Source: an uncultured Acidobacteriia bacterium
Lineage (GTDB): Bacteria; Acidobacteriota; Terriglobia; Bryobacterales; Bryobacteraceae
Length of the DNA stretch: 64,000 bases
Direction: 5' to 3'
Assembly (NCBI GenBank): GCA_903907865.1
Contig: CAIVPR010000035.1
Coordinates: forward strand, 23,725-87,724
The notes beneath the pieces are model-generated. The model did not search any database, was not told the DNA's origin, and was given only the letters and a program-made list of their open reading frames with translations. The translations under genes were made by a program, and so were the position numbers. Shown piece by piece: positions 54,036-63,664 of this stretch (position 1 is the first letter of the stretch; every line of letters starts with the position of its first letter).

Positions 54036-54707
54036 GTGCCCGACCTCATCGCCAAAGCCGCCGCGCTGCCTCTGCACTCCCGCACTCCGCTCGAATGGGG
54101 GCGGGCGGTGTTGGCCGATCCGATCTCGCTGCTGGCCGACCATGCCTTCCTCGAAAAAAAGGCCGCCCAGAACGCTATGGAACTGCTGACGCGCTGGCCC
54201 GGCGAGTGGCTGCCGGGGTGGGTCGAGACCATGACCGGGATCGCACGCGACGAGGCGGCGCATTTGTCGCAGGTGGTCCGGCTGCTCACCCGTCGGGGCG
54301 GGCGGCTCGGACGCACCCACGCCAATCCTTACGCCAGCCAATTGCGGGCGCTGGTCCGGCTTGGTAGCCATGATGAGATCATCGACCGCCTTTTCGCCTC
54401 GGCGTTGATCGAGTTGCGGTCTTGCGAAAGGTTTTCGGTCTTGGCCACTTGTGCCGCGCAGATCGAAGGAGCCGAGGACCTCGCAGCGCTCTACAATGCG
54501 TTGTTCTCTTCCGAAATGGGCCACTACAAGGTGTTTCTGAAAGCCGCGCATCGGACTGCGGGCGGTGGCGTTCGGCGGAAGCTGGCCAGCGTTCCGGTCG
54601 AGAGCCGCTGGCAGGAGATGCTGGCCGCCGAGGCGCGGATTCTGGCCGCCCAACCGGTGGGGCCGCGCGTCCACTCCGGCGTTCCTGCGACTTCGTCATC
54701 CTGTTGA
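54036..54707 (+). CDS. miaE: tRNA-(ms2io6A)-hydroxylase-like diiron protein
   Basis: The 223-residue product starts GTG 54036. It has a ferritin-like diiron core: LADHAFLEKKAAQNAMELL, GIARDEAAHLSQVV, IELRSCERF, and SSEMGHYKVFL, giving the Glu/His ligands in order. MiaE hydroxylates the isopentenyl group on A37 of tRNAs in the presence of oxygen. Length is slightly above the family average with a short Cys-ended tail. It lies 27 bases after gcvP, perhaps cotranscribed. Confidence 0.9.
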   Translation: MPDLIAKAAALPLHSRTPLEWGRAVLADPISLLADHAFLEKKAAQNAMELLTRWPGEWLPGWVETMTGIARDEAAHLSQVVRLLTRRGGRLGRTHANPYASQLRALVRLGSHDEIIDRLFASALIELRSCERFSVLATCAAQIEGAEDLAALYNALFSSEMGHYKVFLKAAHRTAGGGVRRKLASVPVESRWQEMLAAEARILAAQPVGPRVHSGVPATSSSC

Positions 54708-54735
54708 AACTGCCAACCGCTATCATTCACAGTGA

Positions 54736-55707
54736 ATGACCACGAATTGGAATTTGCGCCTGTTTTTCGGACTGGCACTGGCCGTGGCGGCTACGGCTGC
54801 GGAACCCATGAAAAAGATTGAGGTCCACGGACACCGGGGGGCGCGCGCGATGCGCCCCGAAAACACCCTGCCCGCGTTCGAGTACGCGATCGGCATCGGC
54901 GTCGACGTCCTCGAACTGGACATGGCGGTGACCAAGGACAACGTCGTCGTGGTTTCGCACGACCCGATCCTGCGCGCTCCCGTCTGCTCCCCGCCGCCCT
55001 CGGCCAAGGCCCGCATGGCCGTGATCCATCAATTGACGCTGGCGCAGGTCCGTGAGTGGGACTGCGGCAACGTCCGGAATCCCGACTTTCGCACGCAACA
55101 GCCGGTACCGGGCACGAAGATGCCCACCTTGGACGAGGTATTCCAACTGGCGGCCAAGAGCCGGGTCAAGTTCAACATCGAAACCAAAATCACCCCGGAG
55201 CGCACCACGCGCGCCCAAGCCGAAGCCCGGCTTGTCCAACTCGGCCTGAAGCCGGGGACGCCCGAGGGGGAGAACGCGGTCGAATCCATGATGGCGATCG
55301 GCCCCGACTCCGCTCCTTCGCCGGAAGAGTTCGTGAAGCTGGTGCTGGAAAAAATCCGCAAATACCACGTCGAGGACCGCGTGATCCTGCAGTCCTTCGA
55401 CTACCGGACACTGATCGCAATGAAAAAGATCGCGCCGGAGATCCAGCTTTCGGCCCTGAGCACCGACCCCAACCGCAGTTTCGTCGACATCGCGAAGGAG
55501 GCCGGGGCGCAGATCATTTCACCGGTCTACGTATCGGTGACGCCCGAGAAAGTTGCGGCCGCGCACAAAGCCGGGTTGATCGTGGTACCTTGGACCGCCA
55601 ACAAGCCCGCCGATTGGGACAAACTCATCGCGGCAGGCGTGGACGCCATCATCAGCGATGATCCGGCCAGCCTCATCGCATATCTTTCGAAAAACGGCGC
55701 ACGGTGA
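54736..55707 (+). CDS. Secreted glycerophosphodiester phosphodiesterase
   Basis: The 323-residue product has a signal peptide (about 1-22). The GDPD active site includes His33 in HGHRGARAMRPENT, Glu60 and Asp62 in LELDMAV, and His75 in VVSHD. It hydrolyses glycerophosphodiesters to glycerol-3-phosphate and an alcohol in the periplasm. Downstream motif EDRVILQSFDYRTL and DAIISDDPASL complete the barrel. It starts 28 bases after miaE. Confidence 0.93.
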   Translation: MTTNWNLRLFFGLALAVAATAAEPMKKIEVHGHRGARAMRPENTLPAFEYAIGIGVDVLELDMAVTKDNVVVVSHDPILRAPVCSPPPSAKARMAVIHQLTLAQVREWDCGNVRNPDFRTQQPVPGTKMPTLDEVFQLAAKSRVKFNIETKITPERTTRAQAEARLVQLGLKPGTPEGENAVESMMAIGPDSAPSPEEFVKLVLEKIRKYHVEDRVILQSFDYRTLIAMKKIAPEIQLSALSTDPNRSFVDIAKEAGAQIISPVYVSVTPEKVAAAHKAGLIVVPWTANKPADWDKLIAAGVDAIISDDPASLIAYLSKNGAR

Positions 55708-55757
55708 GCTGTTCGGCGGGGGCCGATTGCAGGATAATCACTGTGGGCCCAAACGCC

Positions 55758-56957
55758 ATGAACCGCAGAACCTTTCTTCTTTCCGCCACCTCCGCAACCC
55801 TGATCAAGGCCGCGCCTTCCGACCAACTCAACCTCGGCGTGATCGGCAGCGGCGGACGCGGGACCGCCGTCATGCAGGTCTTCCAAAAGGATGCCGCCGT
55901 CCGGGTTGGGGCAATCTGCGACGTCTACGAGCCCAACTTGCAGAATGCCGCGAGCATTGCCGCGAAGGTCCCAGGCACCAAGCCCAGGCTCATCCGCAAC
56001 TACAAGCAACTGCTGGCGGACAAGGACATCCACGCCGTCCTGATCGCGACCCCGGAGCACTGGCACGCGCAGATGGTGCTCGACGCGCTCGCTGCCGGGA
56101 AGGACGTCTATGTCGAAAAGCCTCTTTGCCGGACACCGGAGGAAGGCGTCCGGCTGGTCGAGGCCGAGAAGCACACCAAGCAGATCGTTCAGGTCGGCAT
56201 GCAGCGCCGGAGCTACGACCTTTACTTGGACGGCGCGAAGCTGGTGGCCAACGGTACGCTGGGCACGGTCCGCATGGTGCGGTCCTGGTGGCTGAACAAC
56301 TACGTCGGCGACGGCAGCAAAGGGACGGCCAAGCTCGACGGACCGCTCGACTGGGAGCAGTGGCAGGGACCGGTAAAACAGCGGGTTGCGCCAGACCCTT
56401 TTATCTTCCGCAACTGGCGCACCATCGCCGAGTACGCGGGCGGCATCGTCACCGACCAAGGCGCGCACGTGTTCGACGGCATCCACCTCCTTATGAACGC
56501 CAGTTACCCGCTGGCCGTGACCGCCGCGGCGGGGAAGCCGCACCGCGACGGGTACAACACCCCGGAATCGGTCGTGGTGACGGCCGAGTATCCGGAGGAT
56601 TTCCTCGGGGTCTTCAGCATCAACTACGCCGCCATGAAATACCAACTGCGCAACGACCAGTTGAGCCAGCTGGACGGCGACAAGGCGCGCATGGACATCG
56701 GGCGCGAGGACTGCCGGGTCTATATGCAGGGGGCCGAGGAGAAGCCCGCCATTTCGAACCGGTCCGAAAAAGGTTTCGGCTGGGCTACTGACCTGCATGT
56801 ACAGAACTTCCTCGATTGCGTCCGCACCCGGAAGACGCCGACCGCGCCGATGCACAAGGCCTTCCAGGCTGTGTTGGTGACCCAGCTTGGGAACCTGTCG
56901 CTCCGCGAGGGTAGGCGGATGCGATGGAACGCAAAACTGGGGCGCGCGGAAGCCTGA
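55758..56957 (+). CDS. Gfo/Idh/MocA family oxidoreductase with Tat signal
   Basis: The 399-residue product from ATG 55758 begins MNRRTFLLSATSATLIKA, a twin-arginine signal, so it is folded in the cytoplasm and exported. NAD(P)-binding strand LGVIGSGGRGTAVM, then TPEHWHAQMVLDALAAGKDV and YVEKPL with the catalytic Lys of the family. Second domain has GGIVTDQGAHVFDGIHLLMN. The substrate is a sugar or cyclitol by family. A longer start at 55704 would hide the signal peptide and is rejected. Confidence 0.9.
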   Translation: MNRRTFLLSATSATLIKAAPSDQLNLGVIGSGGRGTAVMQVFQKDAAVRVGAICDVYEPNLQNAASIAAKVPGTKPRLIRNYKQLLADKDIHAVLIATPEHWHAQMVLDALAAGKDVYVEKPLCRTPEEGVRLVEAEKHTKQIVQVGMQRRSYDLYLDGAKLVANGTLGTVRMVRSWWLNNYVGDGSKGTAKLDGPLDWEQWQGPVKQRVAPDPFIFRNWRTIAEYAGGIVTDQGAHVFDGIHLLMNASYPLAVTAAAGKPHRDGYNTPESVVVTAEYPEDFLGVFSINYAAMKYQLRNDQLSQLDGDKARMDIGREDCRVYMQGAEEKPAISNRSEKGFGWATDLHVQNFLDCVRTRKTPTAPMHKAFQAVLVTQLGNLSLREGRRMRWNAKLGRAEA

Positions 56958-56999
56958 CCTGAGATATACTTCTCCTAATAAATTGATCGGAGGATTGTC

Positions 57000-57866
57000 A
57001 TGCGCCGTACTGTTCATCTCTTGATTCCTGCGTTGCTCGCCGTGAGTGTCCCGGCCTTCGGCGCGTCCTTGGTTGCCACGGGCGGCAACAGCCTTTGGAG
57101 CCTCGATTCGGCAACCGGCACTCCGTCGGTCATTACCACGGTGGCCAACAAGGGCTTGGATTCGGTTATCTACGCCAACGGGAAGTACGTCTTCACGACG
57201 CTCGAAGGCGACATCTACACCTACGACACCACGCATGGAAACCAACTTCTGGATACCGGTTTCGGGCAGACCCGCGACCTCGCCCTCGATCCGAGCGGCA
57301 CGACCGCGGTGGTCTCGGACTTTTTGGGCGGAGTGATCTACCGCGTCGACCTCACTACTGGCGGGCTCACCACCTTGGCCACGCTGTCGCAGCCACAAGG
57401 GTTGGCGTACGCGGGCAACCGGTTGTACGCGCTGGGCGGCAATACTTTGTTCGAACTCAATCCGACCACGGGGGCAGTGCTGAATTCGACATCGCCGCTG
57501 GCCAGCGACGGGTTGACGTACGACTCGTATTCCGGCAAGCTGTGGACGTCTTCTTCCCAGGGAATCAAGTCCATCACCCTCGACCTAGCGACGGTTTCGA
57601 CGTTCCAAGTGGGCGTCGTCCAGCCGAATCCGGACGGCTTGGCGGCCGACGGGCTGGGCAACCTCTACATTGCGGGCCAGGGAACGAACGTCTACCAGTA
57701 CGTGATCGACACGGACACGATGACGACGGGCACGGCGATCACGGGTTTGGACGACCTTGCTCCGGCCAGCGGGCCGGGTACTCCACCCGCCTCGACGCCG
57801 GAACCGGCATCGATTTTACTTCTTTTGACAAGCGCGGCGTACACAGCAGTCCGCAAAAAGGTATAG
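57000..57866 (+). CDS. PEP-CTERM beta-propeller protein
   Basis: The 288-residue product has a signal peptide (MRRTVHLLIPALLAVSVPAFG). Six-to-seven repeats of a propeller fold follow (SLWSLDSATGTPSVITTVAN; DIYTYDTTHGNQLL; LFELNPTTGAVL; NLYIAGQGTNVYQY). The C-terminal tail is STPEPASILLLLTSAAYT with a basic VRKKV end. It should be cleaved and anchored by exosortase. It is followed after 50 bases by a TonB receptor. Confidence 0.85.
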   Translation: MRRTVHLLIPALLAVSVPAFGASLVATGGNSLWSLDSATGTPSVITTVANKGLDSVIYANGKYVFTTLEGDIYTYDTTHGNQLLDTGFGQTRDLALDPSGTTAVVSDFLGGVIYRVDLTTGGLTTLATLSQPQGLAYAGNRLYALGGNTLFELNPTTGAVLNSTSPLASDGLTYDSYSGKLWTSSSQGIKSITLDLATVSTFQVGVVQPNPDGLAADGLGNLYIAGQGTNVYQYVIDTDTMTTGTAITGLDDLAPASGPGTPPASTPEPASILLLLTSAAYTAVRKKV

Positions 57867-57916
57867 ACTATTTGAGACGCCCGTAATCGATAACGCTGGG
57901 CGTCCCGGAGTCTGTC

Positions 57917-60900
57917 TTGTCAAAGTTCTCTCGCCTCGCAATCCTTTCAATAGCCTTCCTTTCGTTCATCACGAGCGCCAGCGCCCAGTCGAGCCTGGGC
58001 CAGATCAGCGGCTCCGTTACTGATAATTCCGGTTCCGCGATCCCCGGTGCCGCGGTCCGGGCCCGGAGCTTGGATACCAACGTAGTGTCCGACACCGTTA
58101 CGAGCAGCGACGGCATTTTCAACTTGCTGTCGTTGATCCCCGGCAAGTACGAACTGACGGTCCAGAAAGCAGGCTTCGAGAAGTCCGTGACGAACGGCGT
58201 CGAGGTTTCCACCAGCCAGACCAGCACGGTCAACGCGCGGCTGACGGTGGGACAGGTGAGCTCGACGGTCGAGGTGACGGCGCAGTCGCCGATGCTGAAT
58301 TCGTCTACATCGGAAGTGGCGACCACGGTGGGCCGCGATCTGCTGCACGAGCTTCCGTTCACCGAGCGCAACGCCCTTGAAGTGGCGATGCTGGTGCCGG
58401 GTGTGCGCGGCGATCCCAACAGCCCCGGCCAGGTCTTCAGCGAAAACGCTGGAATCTACACGGCCAACGTGGCCCCCGGCGCGGCGACCAACATCTCGGG
58501 CGGCATGCCCGGCGCGACCTCCATCATGGTGGACGGCTCGAACGTCACCCAGGCCAGCATCGGGCGCACGGCGCTGACGGTCTCGGGCGCGATGGTGGGC
58601 GAGGTGACGGTGATCACCAACGGCGTTCCTGCTAAATACGGGAACACCGGGGGCGGCGTGGTGATCCAGTCCACCCGCAGCGGCACCAACGAGTACCACG
58701 GGCAGGTTTCGTGGCGGCACAACGACCCCTTCTTCAACGCCCAGCCGCTCGGCAACACGATTCCGAACGGCCAGCACCAGAACTTTTTCGGCGGCTACCT
58801 CGGCGGCCCGGTAACGATTCCGCACGTCTACAACGGCAAGAACCGCACCTTCTTCTTTGCCGGATTCGAGCCCGCGCGGCTGTTCAATTCGACCAGCACG
58901 CCCGGCACCATCGCCACGCCCGACGAGTTGTCGGGCAAGTTCGCCAACGCCTATTCGCTGATCAACACGACGATCCTGTCGCAGCAAGGCTTGTCGGCGG
59001 CGTTGGCGGCACCGCGTACGGGCGGGATCTACTACCAATCGGCGCTCAATTCGAACGGCTTCCCGACCGGCCCGCAGTACAGCCCGTCGAGCCAGTACCA
59101 AGCGATTCCGAACAATGACGTCTCGGCGCAACTGGCCAAGAATCCGTTTGCGCAGTACGTGCTGTCGCAGATGCCGACGCCGCAGAATCCGGGTCCGTTC
59201 GTCCAGTTCCTGCGCCCTGACGGACTGTGGATCAACACGGGCTACAACGTGTCGCTGATCCGCGGCGTGTCGAACGTGGACAACCGGTTTTCGGCGCGGC
59301 TCGACCACGTGATTTCGAACTCCGACCGCATGTTCTTCCGGTTTGCGGTCGCCCCGCTGACCTCGGTGCGGTTCTCGGGCTACCCGTTGAATTCGCCTTT
59401 GACCAGCATCCCGTCTGACAATTCGTGGGCTCAGAACTACTCGGTCACAGAGAACCACGTGGTCACTCCGACCATGGTCAACGAGTTCAAGGCGATGTAC
59501 AGCCGGAACCGGCAGACCCGCGCCGAGGCCCCGGCGTCGCTGGCCCAGGATTATGCCGCCAAGTTTGGTTTGACCCCCGCGTTCGCTGGAGCCGGGTTCC
59601 CGACGCTTTCGTTTTCGGGCTACAACCTGGGTGCCGGCACCACGACTCTGAACGGCCAGACGGACGTCAACTTTGAGGCCGAGGATTCCGTGACCTGGAC
59701 CAAGGGTCGGCACACCATCGTGTTCGGCTTCGACCTGCGTCGGCAACAGTCGAACCAGTACAACGCTACCGGGATCTACGGCGGTTCTTATAGTTTCGCG
59801 CCAGGCCAGACCAACAACGGCAGTTCGGGCGGCAACAGCTTCGCCAGTTTCATCCTGGGCTTGGTGAGCGGCTTTACGAATACCCCCGTGCCGGTGCCGG
59901 GATACTACCGGTGGCACTACTACTCCGGCTATGTGCAGGACGACATCAAGCTGAGCCGCACGCTGACGTTGAACGTCGGGATGCGCTACGAGTACCAAAC
60001 GCCGCGCATGGAACACCGCGACAACCAAGGCTCGTTCATTCCCAACCTGAGCGGAACGTTGAACGGGCTTCCGGCGACGGGCGCGTTCTGTTTCGCCGAG
60101 AATTGCGGGCTCGGCAGCACGCTGTGGCCGGGCAACAAGCGCGGGGTCGAGCCGCGGATCGGGATCGGCTGGTCCGCCACTCCGAAGCTGACGGTCCGGG
60201 CCAATTATGGCGTGATGCGGGTGCCGTTGACGGGCTACGGGAATACGCCTGTGCCGAATTTCAACGTCAATTCGGCGTCGGTGGGTGGCACGTCGGGCGG
60301 CGTCACCGGGAACCAACCGGTCAACTACATGACGAATCCCATCGCGCCGACCACTTCGGCCTATTTGGCGCTGAACGGGCGCGGACCGTTCTACACCGTC
60401 CAGGGCGTGACGATTCCGTACATCGCCCAGAACGACATTGTGCCCTACGTGCAGCAGTGGGGCTTGACGATGCAGTACCAGTTGGCGAAGGCGTCGATGG
60501 TGCAGGCCGGGTACACGGGTACGGTGGGGACGCACTTGGTGACGGCGGCGAATCCGGCGTTGAACGTGCCGGACCTGGGGACGCTGGGCTCGCTGATCGC
60601 CAAGGGGTCGAATTTCTCGTCGACCAACATTCCGAATCCGCTGGGGATCAAGTCGGGGACGTCGGTGATCAACGAGAACCTGTTGCAGTCGATCAGCCCG
60701 GTTCCGGGCTTCTTCAACCAGGCTCTGCAGGAGCAATACAACCGGCAGGGGCGGTCGAACTACCACGCGTTGCTGGTCGGTCTGACGCAACGGTTGGCTG
60801 GCGGGTTGACACTGCAGTCGTCGTTCACGTGGTCGAAGAGCATCGACAACGCGGGTGCGGCGATCACGGGCTCGACGGGCGCGATTTATAGTTCGGGCAG

Positions 60901-61621
60901 TCCGCAGAACCCGTTCGATTTCAAGAACGAGCGGGCGCTTTCGAACTTCGACGTGGCGGCGAAGTGGACGACGGGGTACAACTACCGGCTGCCGATCGGG
61001 AAGGGCGTGCTTTCGTTCCACAACCGGTTTGTGGACAACGTGCTGGGCGGATGGAGCACGTCTGGGATTTTCAATTGGCAGTCGGGGATGGTGTTCACGC
61101 CGACGCTGGGCGGGTCGGGTTATTTCGTTTCGACGGGCGGCGGGTCGCCGCTGCCGACGAGCTACGCACTGCGGCCGGACATCGTGGCGGGGCAGTCGTG
61201 CATGAACCCGAACTGGAGTTCCAGCAATCCGTTCGCGGTGCCGTATTTGAATATCAACTATTTCGCGGTGCCGGGGTCGTTGAACCATCCGGCGCTGGGG
61301 AATTCGCCGCGGACGCTGGGAAATTGCCGGTCGCCGTACATGGCGTCTTTGAACGCGAGTTTGGTGAAGAAGTTCTATCTGGGCAAGAGCGAGCGGCGGT
61401 ATGTGCAGCTGCAACTGGATGCGCTGAATGCTTCGAACCACCCATTGTTCTTCTTCAATCCGAATAGCGGGCGGACGGCGTTCAATGCTTTCAATACGGC
61501 TAGCTTGACGAATGCCAGTGTGCCGGCTTTCACGTACCAGTCGAGTTTCGGGATGGTTTGGCAGCCGAATTCGGCGTTGATGTCGCGGACGGTTTTGGGG
61601 AGTATTCAGGTGCATTTTTAG
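57917..61621 (+). CDS. TonB-dependent receptor with carboxypeptidase-regulatory domain (Oar-like)
   Basis: The 1234-residue receptor starts at TTG 57917, seven bases after CCGGAG. Signal peptide SRLAILSIAFLSFITSASAQ, then a CarboxypepD_reg domain (ISGSVTDNSGSAIPGAAVRA to VQKAGFEKSV). A plug follows (LPFTERNALEVAMLVPGVRG; SGGMPGATSIMVDGSNVTQA), then a large barrel with many aromatic strands, ending TVLGSIQVHF with a terminal Phe. It may work with the PEP-CTERM propeller upstream. Substrate unknown. Confidence 0.92.
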   Translation: MSKFSRLAILSIAFLSFITSASAQSSLGQISGSVTDNSGSAIPGAAVRARSLDTNVVSDTVTSSDGIFNLLSLIPGKYELTVQKAGFEKSVTNGVEVSTSQTSTVNARLTVGQVSSTVEVTAQSPMLNSSTSEVATTVGRDLLHELPFTERNALEVAMLVPGVRGDPNSPGQVFSENAGIYTANVAPGAATNISGGMPGATSIMVDGSNVTQASIGRTALTVSGAMVGEVTVITNGVPAKYGNTGGGVVIQSTRSGTNEYHGQVSWRHNDPFFNAQPLGNTIPNGQHQNFFGGYLGGPVTIPHVYNGKNRTFFFAGFEPARLFNSTSTPGTIATPDELSGKFANAYSLINTTILSQQGLSAALAAPRTGGIYYQSALNSNGFPTGPQYSPSSQYQAIPNNDVSAQLAKNPFAQYVLSQMPTPQNPGPFVQFLRPDGLWINTGYNVSLIRGVSNVDNRFSARLDHVISNSDRMFFRFAVAPLTSVRFSGYPLNSPLTSIPSDNSWAQNYSVTENHVVTPTMVNEFKAMYSRNRQTRAEAPASLAQDYAAKFGLTPAFAGAGFPTLSFSGYNLGAGTTTLNGQTDVNFEAEDSVTWTKGRHTIVFGFDLRRQQSNQYNATGIYGGSYSFAPGQTNNGSSGGNSFASFILGLVSGFTNTPVPVPGYYRWHYYSGYVQDDIKLSRTLTLNVGMRYEYQTPRMEHRDNQGSFIPNLSGTLNGLPATGAFCFAENCGLGSTLWPGNKRGVEPRIGIGWSATPKLTVRANYGVMRVPLTGYGNTPVPNFNVNSASVGGTSGGVTGNQPVNYMTNPIAPTTSAYLALNGRGPFYTVQGVTIPYIAQNDIVPYVQQWGLTMQYQLAKASMVQAGYTGTVGTHLVTAANPALNVPDLGTLGSLIAKGSNFSSTNIPNPLGIKSGTSVINENLLQSISPVPGFFNQALQEQYNRQGRSNYHALLVGLTQRLAGGLTLQSSFTWSKSIDNAGAAITGSTGAIYSSGSPQNPFDFKNERALSNFDVAAKWTTGYNYRLPIGKGVLSFHNRFVDNVLGGWSTSGIFNWQSGMVFTPTLGGSGYFVSTGGGSPLPTSYALRPDIVAGQSCMNPNWSSSNPFAVPYLNINYFAVPGSLNHPALGNSPRTLGNCRSPYMASLNASLVKKFYLGKSERRYVQLQLDALNASNHPLFFFNPNSGRTAFNAFNTASLTNASVPAFTYQSSFGMVWQPNSALMSRTVLGSIQVHF

Positions 61622-61680
61622 GGTTGGGGTGGGGTAGGGGGGAGGGTGGTGGTGCTGGCGCAGCGGGCTTGGAGGTTACG

Positions 61681-61908
61681 GCCGCCTGGAAAGGCGGCTG
61701 CAGCCAAGAATGGCTGCCCCACAAGGCAAGGGAGCTGCAACCAGATTGGGGTGCTGGCGCAGCGAGCTTGCTGGTGACGGCTGGCTGAAAGCCCGCCGCG
61801 GGCAATATTGCCCGCCCCACGGTCGGAATCGTTGCAGGCTGCAAAGAAATTGCGGGCTGGGAATACAAGGTAGAGGAGCCGCAACGAAGCTCGCGCCTTG
61901 AGGGCGCG
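61681..61908 (+). repeat. Family B repeat cluster, copy 3
   Basis: Palindromes GCCGCCTGGAAAGGCGGC (61681-61698), GCAGCCAAGAATGGCTGC (61700-61717), GGGCAATATTGCCC (61800-61813) and CGCGCCTTGAGGGCGCG (61892-61908), plus a GCTGCAAAGAAATTGCGGG tail like that of copy 1. No gene is seen between the TonB receptor and the terminase nuclease gene. Confidence 0.78.
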
Positions 61909-61930
61909 TGCGGAGGTTGGCAAGACGGGG

Positions 61931-62539
61931 TTAGACAATGCGGAAGTCTCCGAATTTGTTTTCGCGGCGGCGGGCTCGCCAGGCGGCCAGGGCTACGGCG
62001 ATGACGAGGTCGTCGTGTTCGCCGCAGCCGTCGGCACCGATTCGGACGCGGCCGGTCGAGCGGGTGGTCATGCGGACGTCCATCAGTTCTCGGACGAGGG
62101 AGCCGCAGTCCTTGAGTTGCTTGGCGATGCGGAGTTGGCCCAGTTCGAGGTGGACTTGGATTCCGGCGAGAAGGTCCTGCTTGGGGACGGTGTATTCGTA
62201 GCCGTTGGTGGATTCGTGGTCCCCGGCGGTGATGGTGACGGCGGAGAGCTCGCAGCCGAGTTGGCCTCGGCGGAGCATGTCCACCACCGGGCCTCCGACT
62301 CCGGTGGCGTCGACCGCCAGGGCGCACTGTCCCTGGAGGTGGGGGTTGTTTACGAGTTTTTGGACTGCGGCTGCGATGGTGGTGTAGGGGGTTCCCAAGG
62401 GGATTCGCTCGAGGTGGACCAGGTCCAGGGTTTCGAGCGTGGTGCCGGTGTAGGGGGAGCGATGGTCTATACGTTCGAGGATTGCCAGGGCGGCGTGGTC
62501 GCGGCGTTTGCCTAGGTCCAGGCCTATGTTGTAGCGCAT
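61931..62539 (-). CDS. Terminase-like nuclease domain as a separate protein
   Basis: The 202-residue product has the RNase H-like nuclease fold of phage large terminases: NIGLDLGKRRDHAALAILER with the first Asp, ALAVDATGVGGPVVDMLRRG with the second, and HDDLVIAVALAAWRARRREN with the last acidic pair. In phages this domain is fused behind the ATPase. Here it begins 13 bases after the ATPase gene stop, so the two form one operon. No portal, capsid or tail gene lies on the visible side. Confidence 0.82.
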   Translation of the reverse strand: MRYNIGLDLGKRRDHAALAILERIDHRSPYTGTTLETLDLVHLERIPLGTPYTTIAAAVQKLVNNPHLQGQCALAVDATGVGGPVVDMLRRGQLGCELSAVTITAGDHESTNGYEYTVPKQDLLAGIQVHLELGQLRIAKQLKDCGSLVRELMDVRMTTRSTGRVRIGADGCGEHDDLVIAVALAAWRARRRENKFGDFRIV

Positions 62540-62552
62540 GTTTGGGGGTCCT

Positions 62553-63422
62553 TTAGTTCCATAGGTCGAGTTTCACTGGTAGGGTTTTCATGTCGGGGTA
62601 GATGGCGGCTTCTATTAGGTCTCGGCTGAAGACCGTGGTGCCGTTGTCTACGAATTCGGCGAGGTACTCCTGGCGGAACCACATCGGGGCCATGTTGCGG
62701 CGCTCCCGCTCCAGATACTTCGGGGCGATGCGGGGGCAGTCGGTGGCGGCGGCGCGGTGGCGCTCCCAGTCCTCTCCTCCCAGTTCCCAAGCGTCGTAGA
62801 AGAAGCCCCTGCGTCCGCAGGGGGTCGACATCAGCCAGAGTTTTCCGCAGGTGTATTCCCCCTTTTCGTTGGACGCGCCGCCGACGGCGAGCATGGGGCG
62901 GAGGGCGAAGTAGACGCGGTCGGGGAGGCGGGAGGCCTCGTCGACGAGGAGGAGCGAGACGGCGGAGTAGCCGCGTACGGTCTCCTCGTTGCCGGGCAGG
63001 CCGACGAGGGTGGATTCGTTGGGGAGGAGGATGGTGGGGGTGTCGCCGCCTTCCTTCTTGATCTTGATGCCGAGGTCGCGGAACATGCGCGCGGCCTTGC
63101 GGATGAGGAGGCGGCTCTGGCGCTCGGAGGGGCTGGCGACGACGACGAGGCTGCCGGGGCGGGTGAGTGCGTGGTGGACGGCCTTGATGGCGGCCATGGT
63201 GGACTTGCCCCATTGGCGGGTGCAGTTGAGGATGCCCTGTTCGGCGTCCGAGAGGAGGAAGGCGGATTGGCGGGGGTCGGGTTGGATGTGGAGTTTTTGG
63301 GTGGCGAATTGGAGGATGTCGGATGGGATTTGGGATTCGGTGACGGAGGTGGATTGGGCGGAGTTGGGGTGTGGTGCCCGGCGGCGGGTGGTCCAGTCGA
63401 ATTGGGAATAGAAGTCCGTCAC
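62553..63422 (-). CDS. Terminase-like ATPase domain as a separate protein
   Basis: The 289-residue product starts at GTG 63422 (TDFYSQFDWTTRRRAP). The frame is open farther up, but that part translates repeat family B and is rejected. Motifs of the packaging motor are present: Walker A-like CTRQWGKST, ASPSERQSRLLIRK, Walker B LLLVDEASRLP, and the coupling motif MSTPCGRRGFFYDAW. The protein ends soon after AEFVDNGTTVFSRDLI, where phage terminases go on into the nuclease. Confidence 0.82.
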   Translation of the reverse strand: MTDFYSQFDWTTRRRAPHPNSAQSTSVTESQIPSDILQFATQKLHIQPDPRQSAFLLSDAEQGILNCTRQWGKSTMAAIKAVHHALTRPGSLVVVASPSERQSRLLIRKAARMFRDLGIKIKKEGGDTPTILLPNESTLVGLPGNEETVRGYSAVSLLLVDEASRLPDRVYFALRPMLAVGGASNEKGEYTCGKLWLMSTPCGRRGFFYDAWELGGEDWERHRAAATDCPRIAPKYLERERRNMAPMWFRQEYLAEFVDNGTTVFSRDLIEAAIYPDMKTLPVKLDLWN

Positions 63423-63588
63423 GTTGATTTGAATAGCATGGGGGTGGGGAATTTTAGGGGGTGGCTGGAGGGTGGTTTGGGCGGGGATTGGCTGTAAGTT
63501 GTTGAGGGGATTGGGGTCGGGGTGGGTGAAAATATTCCTGGTACGGGTGTGACTGGGGTTTGGGGGGGATGGAATTAGGAAGTCGGTC

Positions 63589-63644
63589 CGCGCCTTTAGG
63601 GCGCGTGCGCCGGTCGGCGACCGCCGCGCAGGTTGCCAACCTGC
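63589..63644 (+). repeat. Family B repeat, copy 4
   Basis: CGCGCCTTTAGGGCGCG (63589-63605) and GCAGGTTGCCAACCTGC (63628-63644), between the terminase small-protein gene and the ATPase gene. Confidence 0.8.
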
Positions 63645-63664
63645 CCCACAACGGACGGAGCGGC

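Noticed and set aside
55527..57398. Open frame of 623 codons on the minus strand
   Set aside because: Antisense to the Gfo/Idh/MocA gene and parts of its neighbours; composition is not protein-like.
57947..61615. Open frame of 1222 codons on the minus strand
   Set aside because: It is the shadow of the TonB receptor on the other strand, Arg-rich and without any domain; high GC removes stops.
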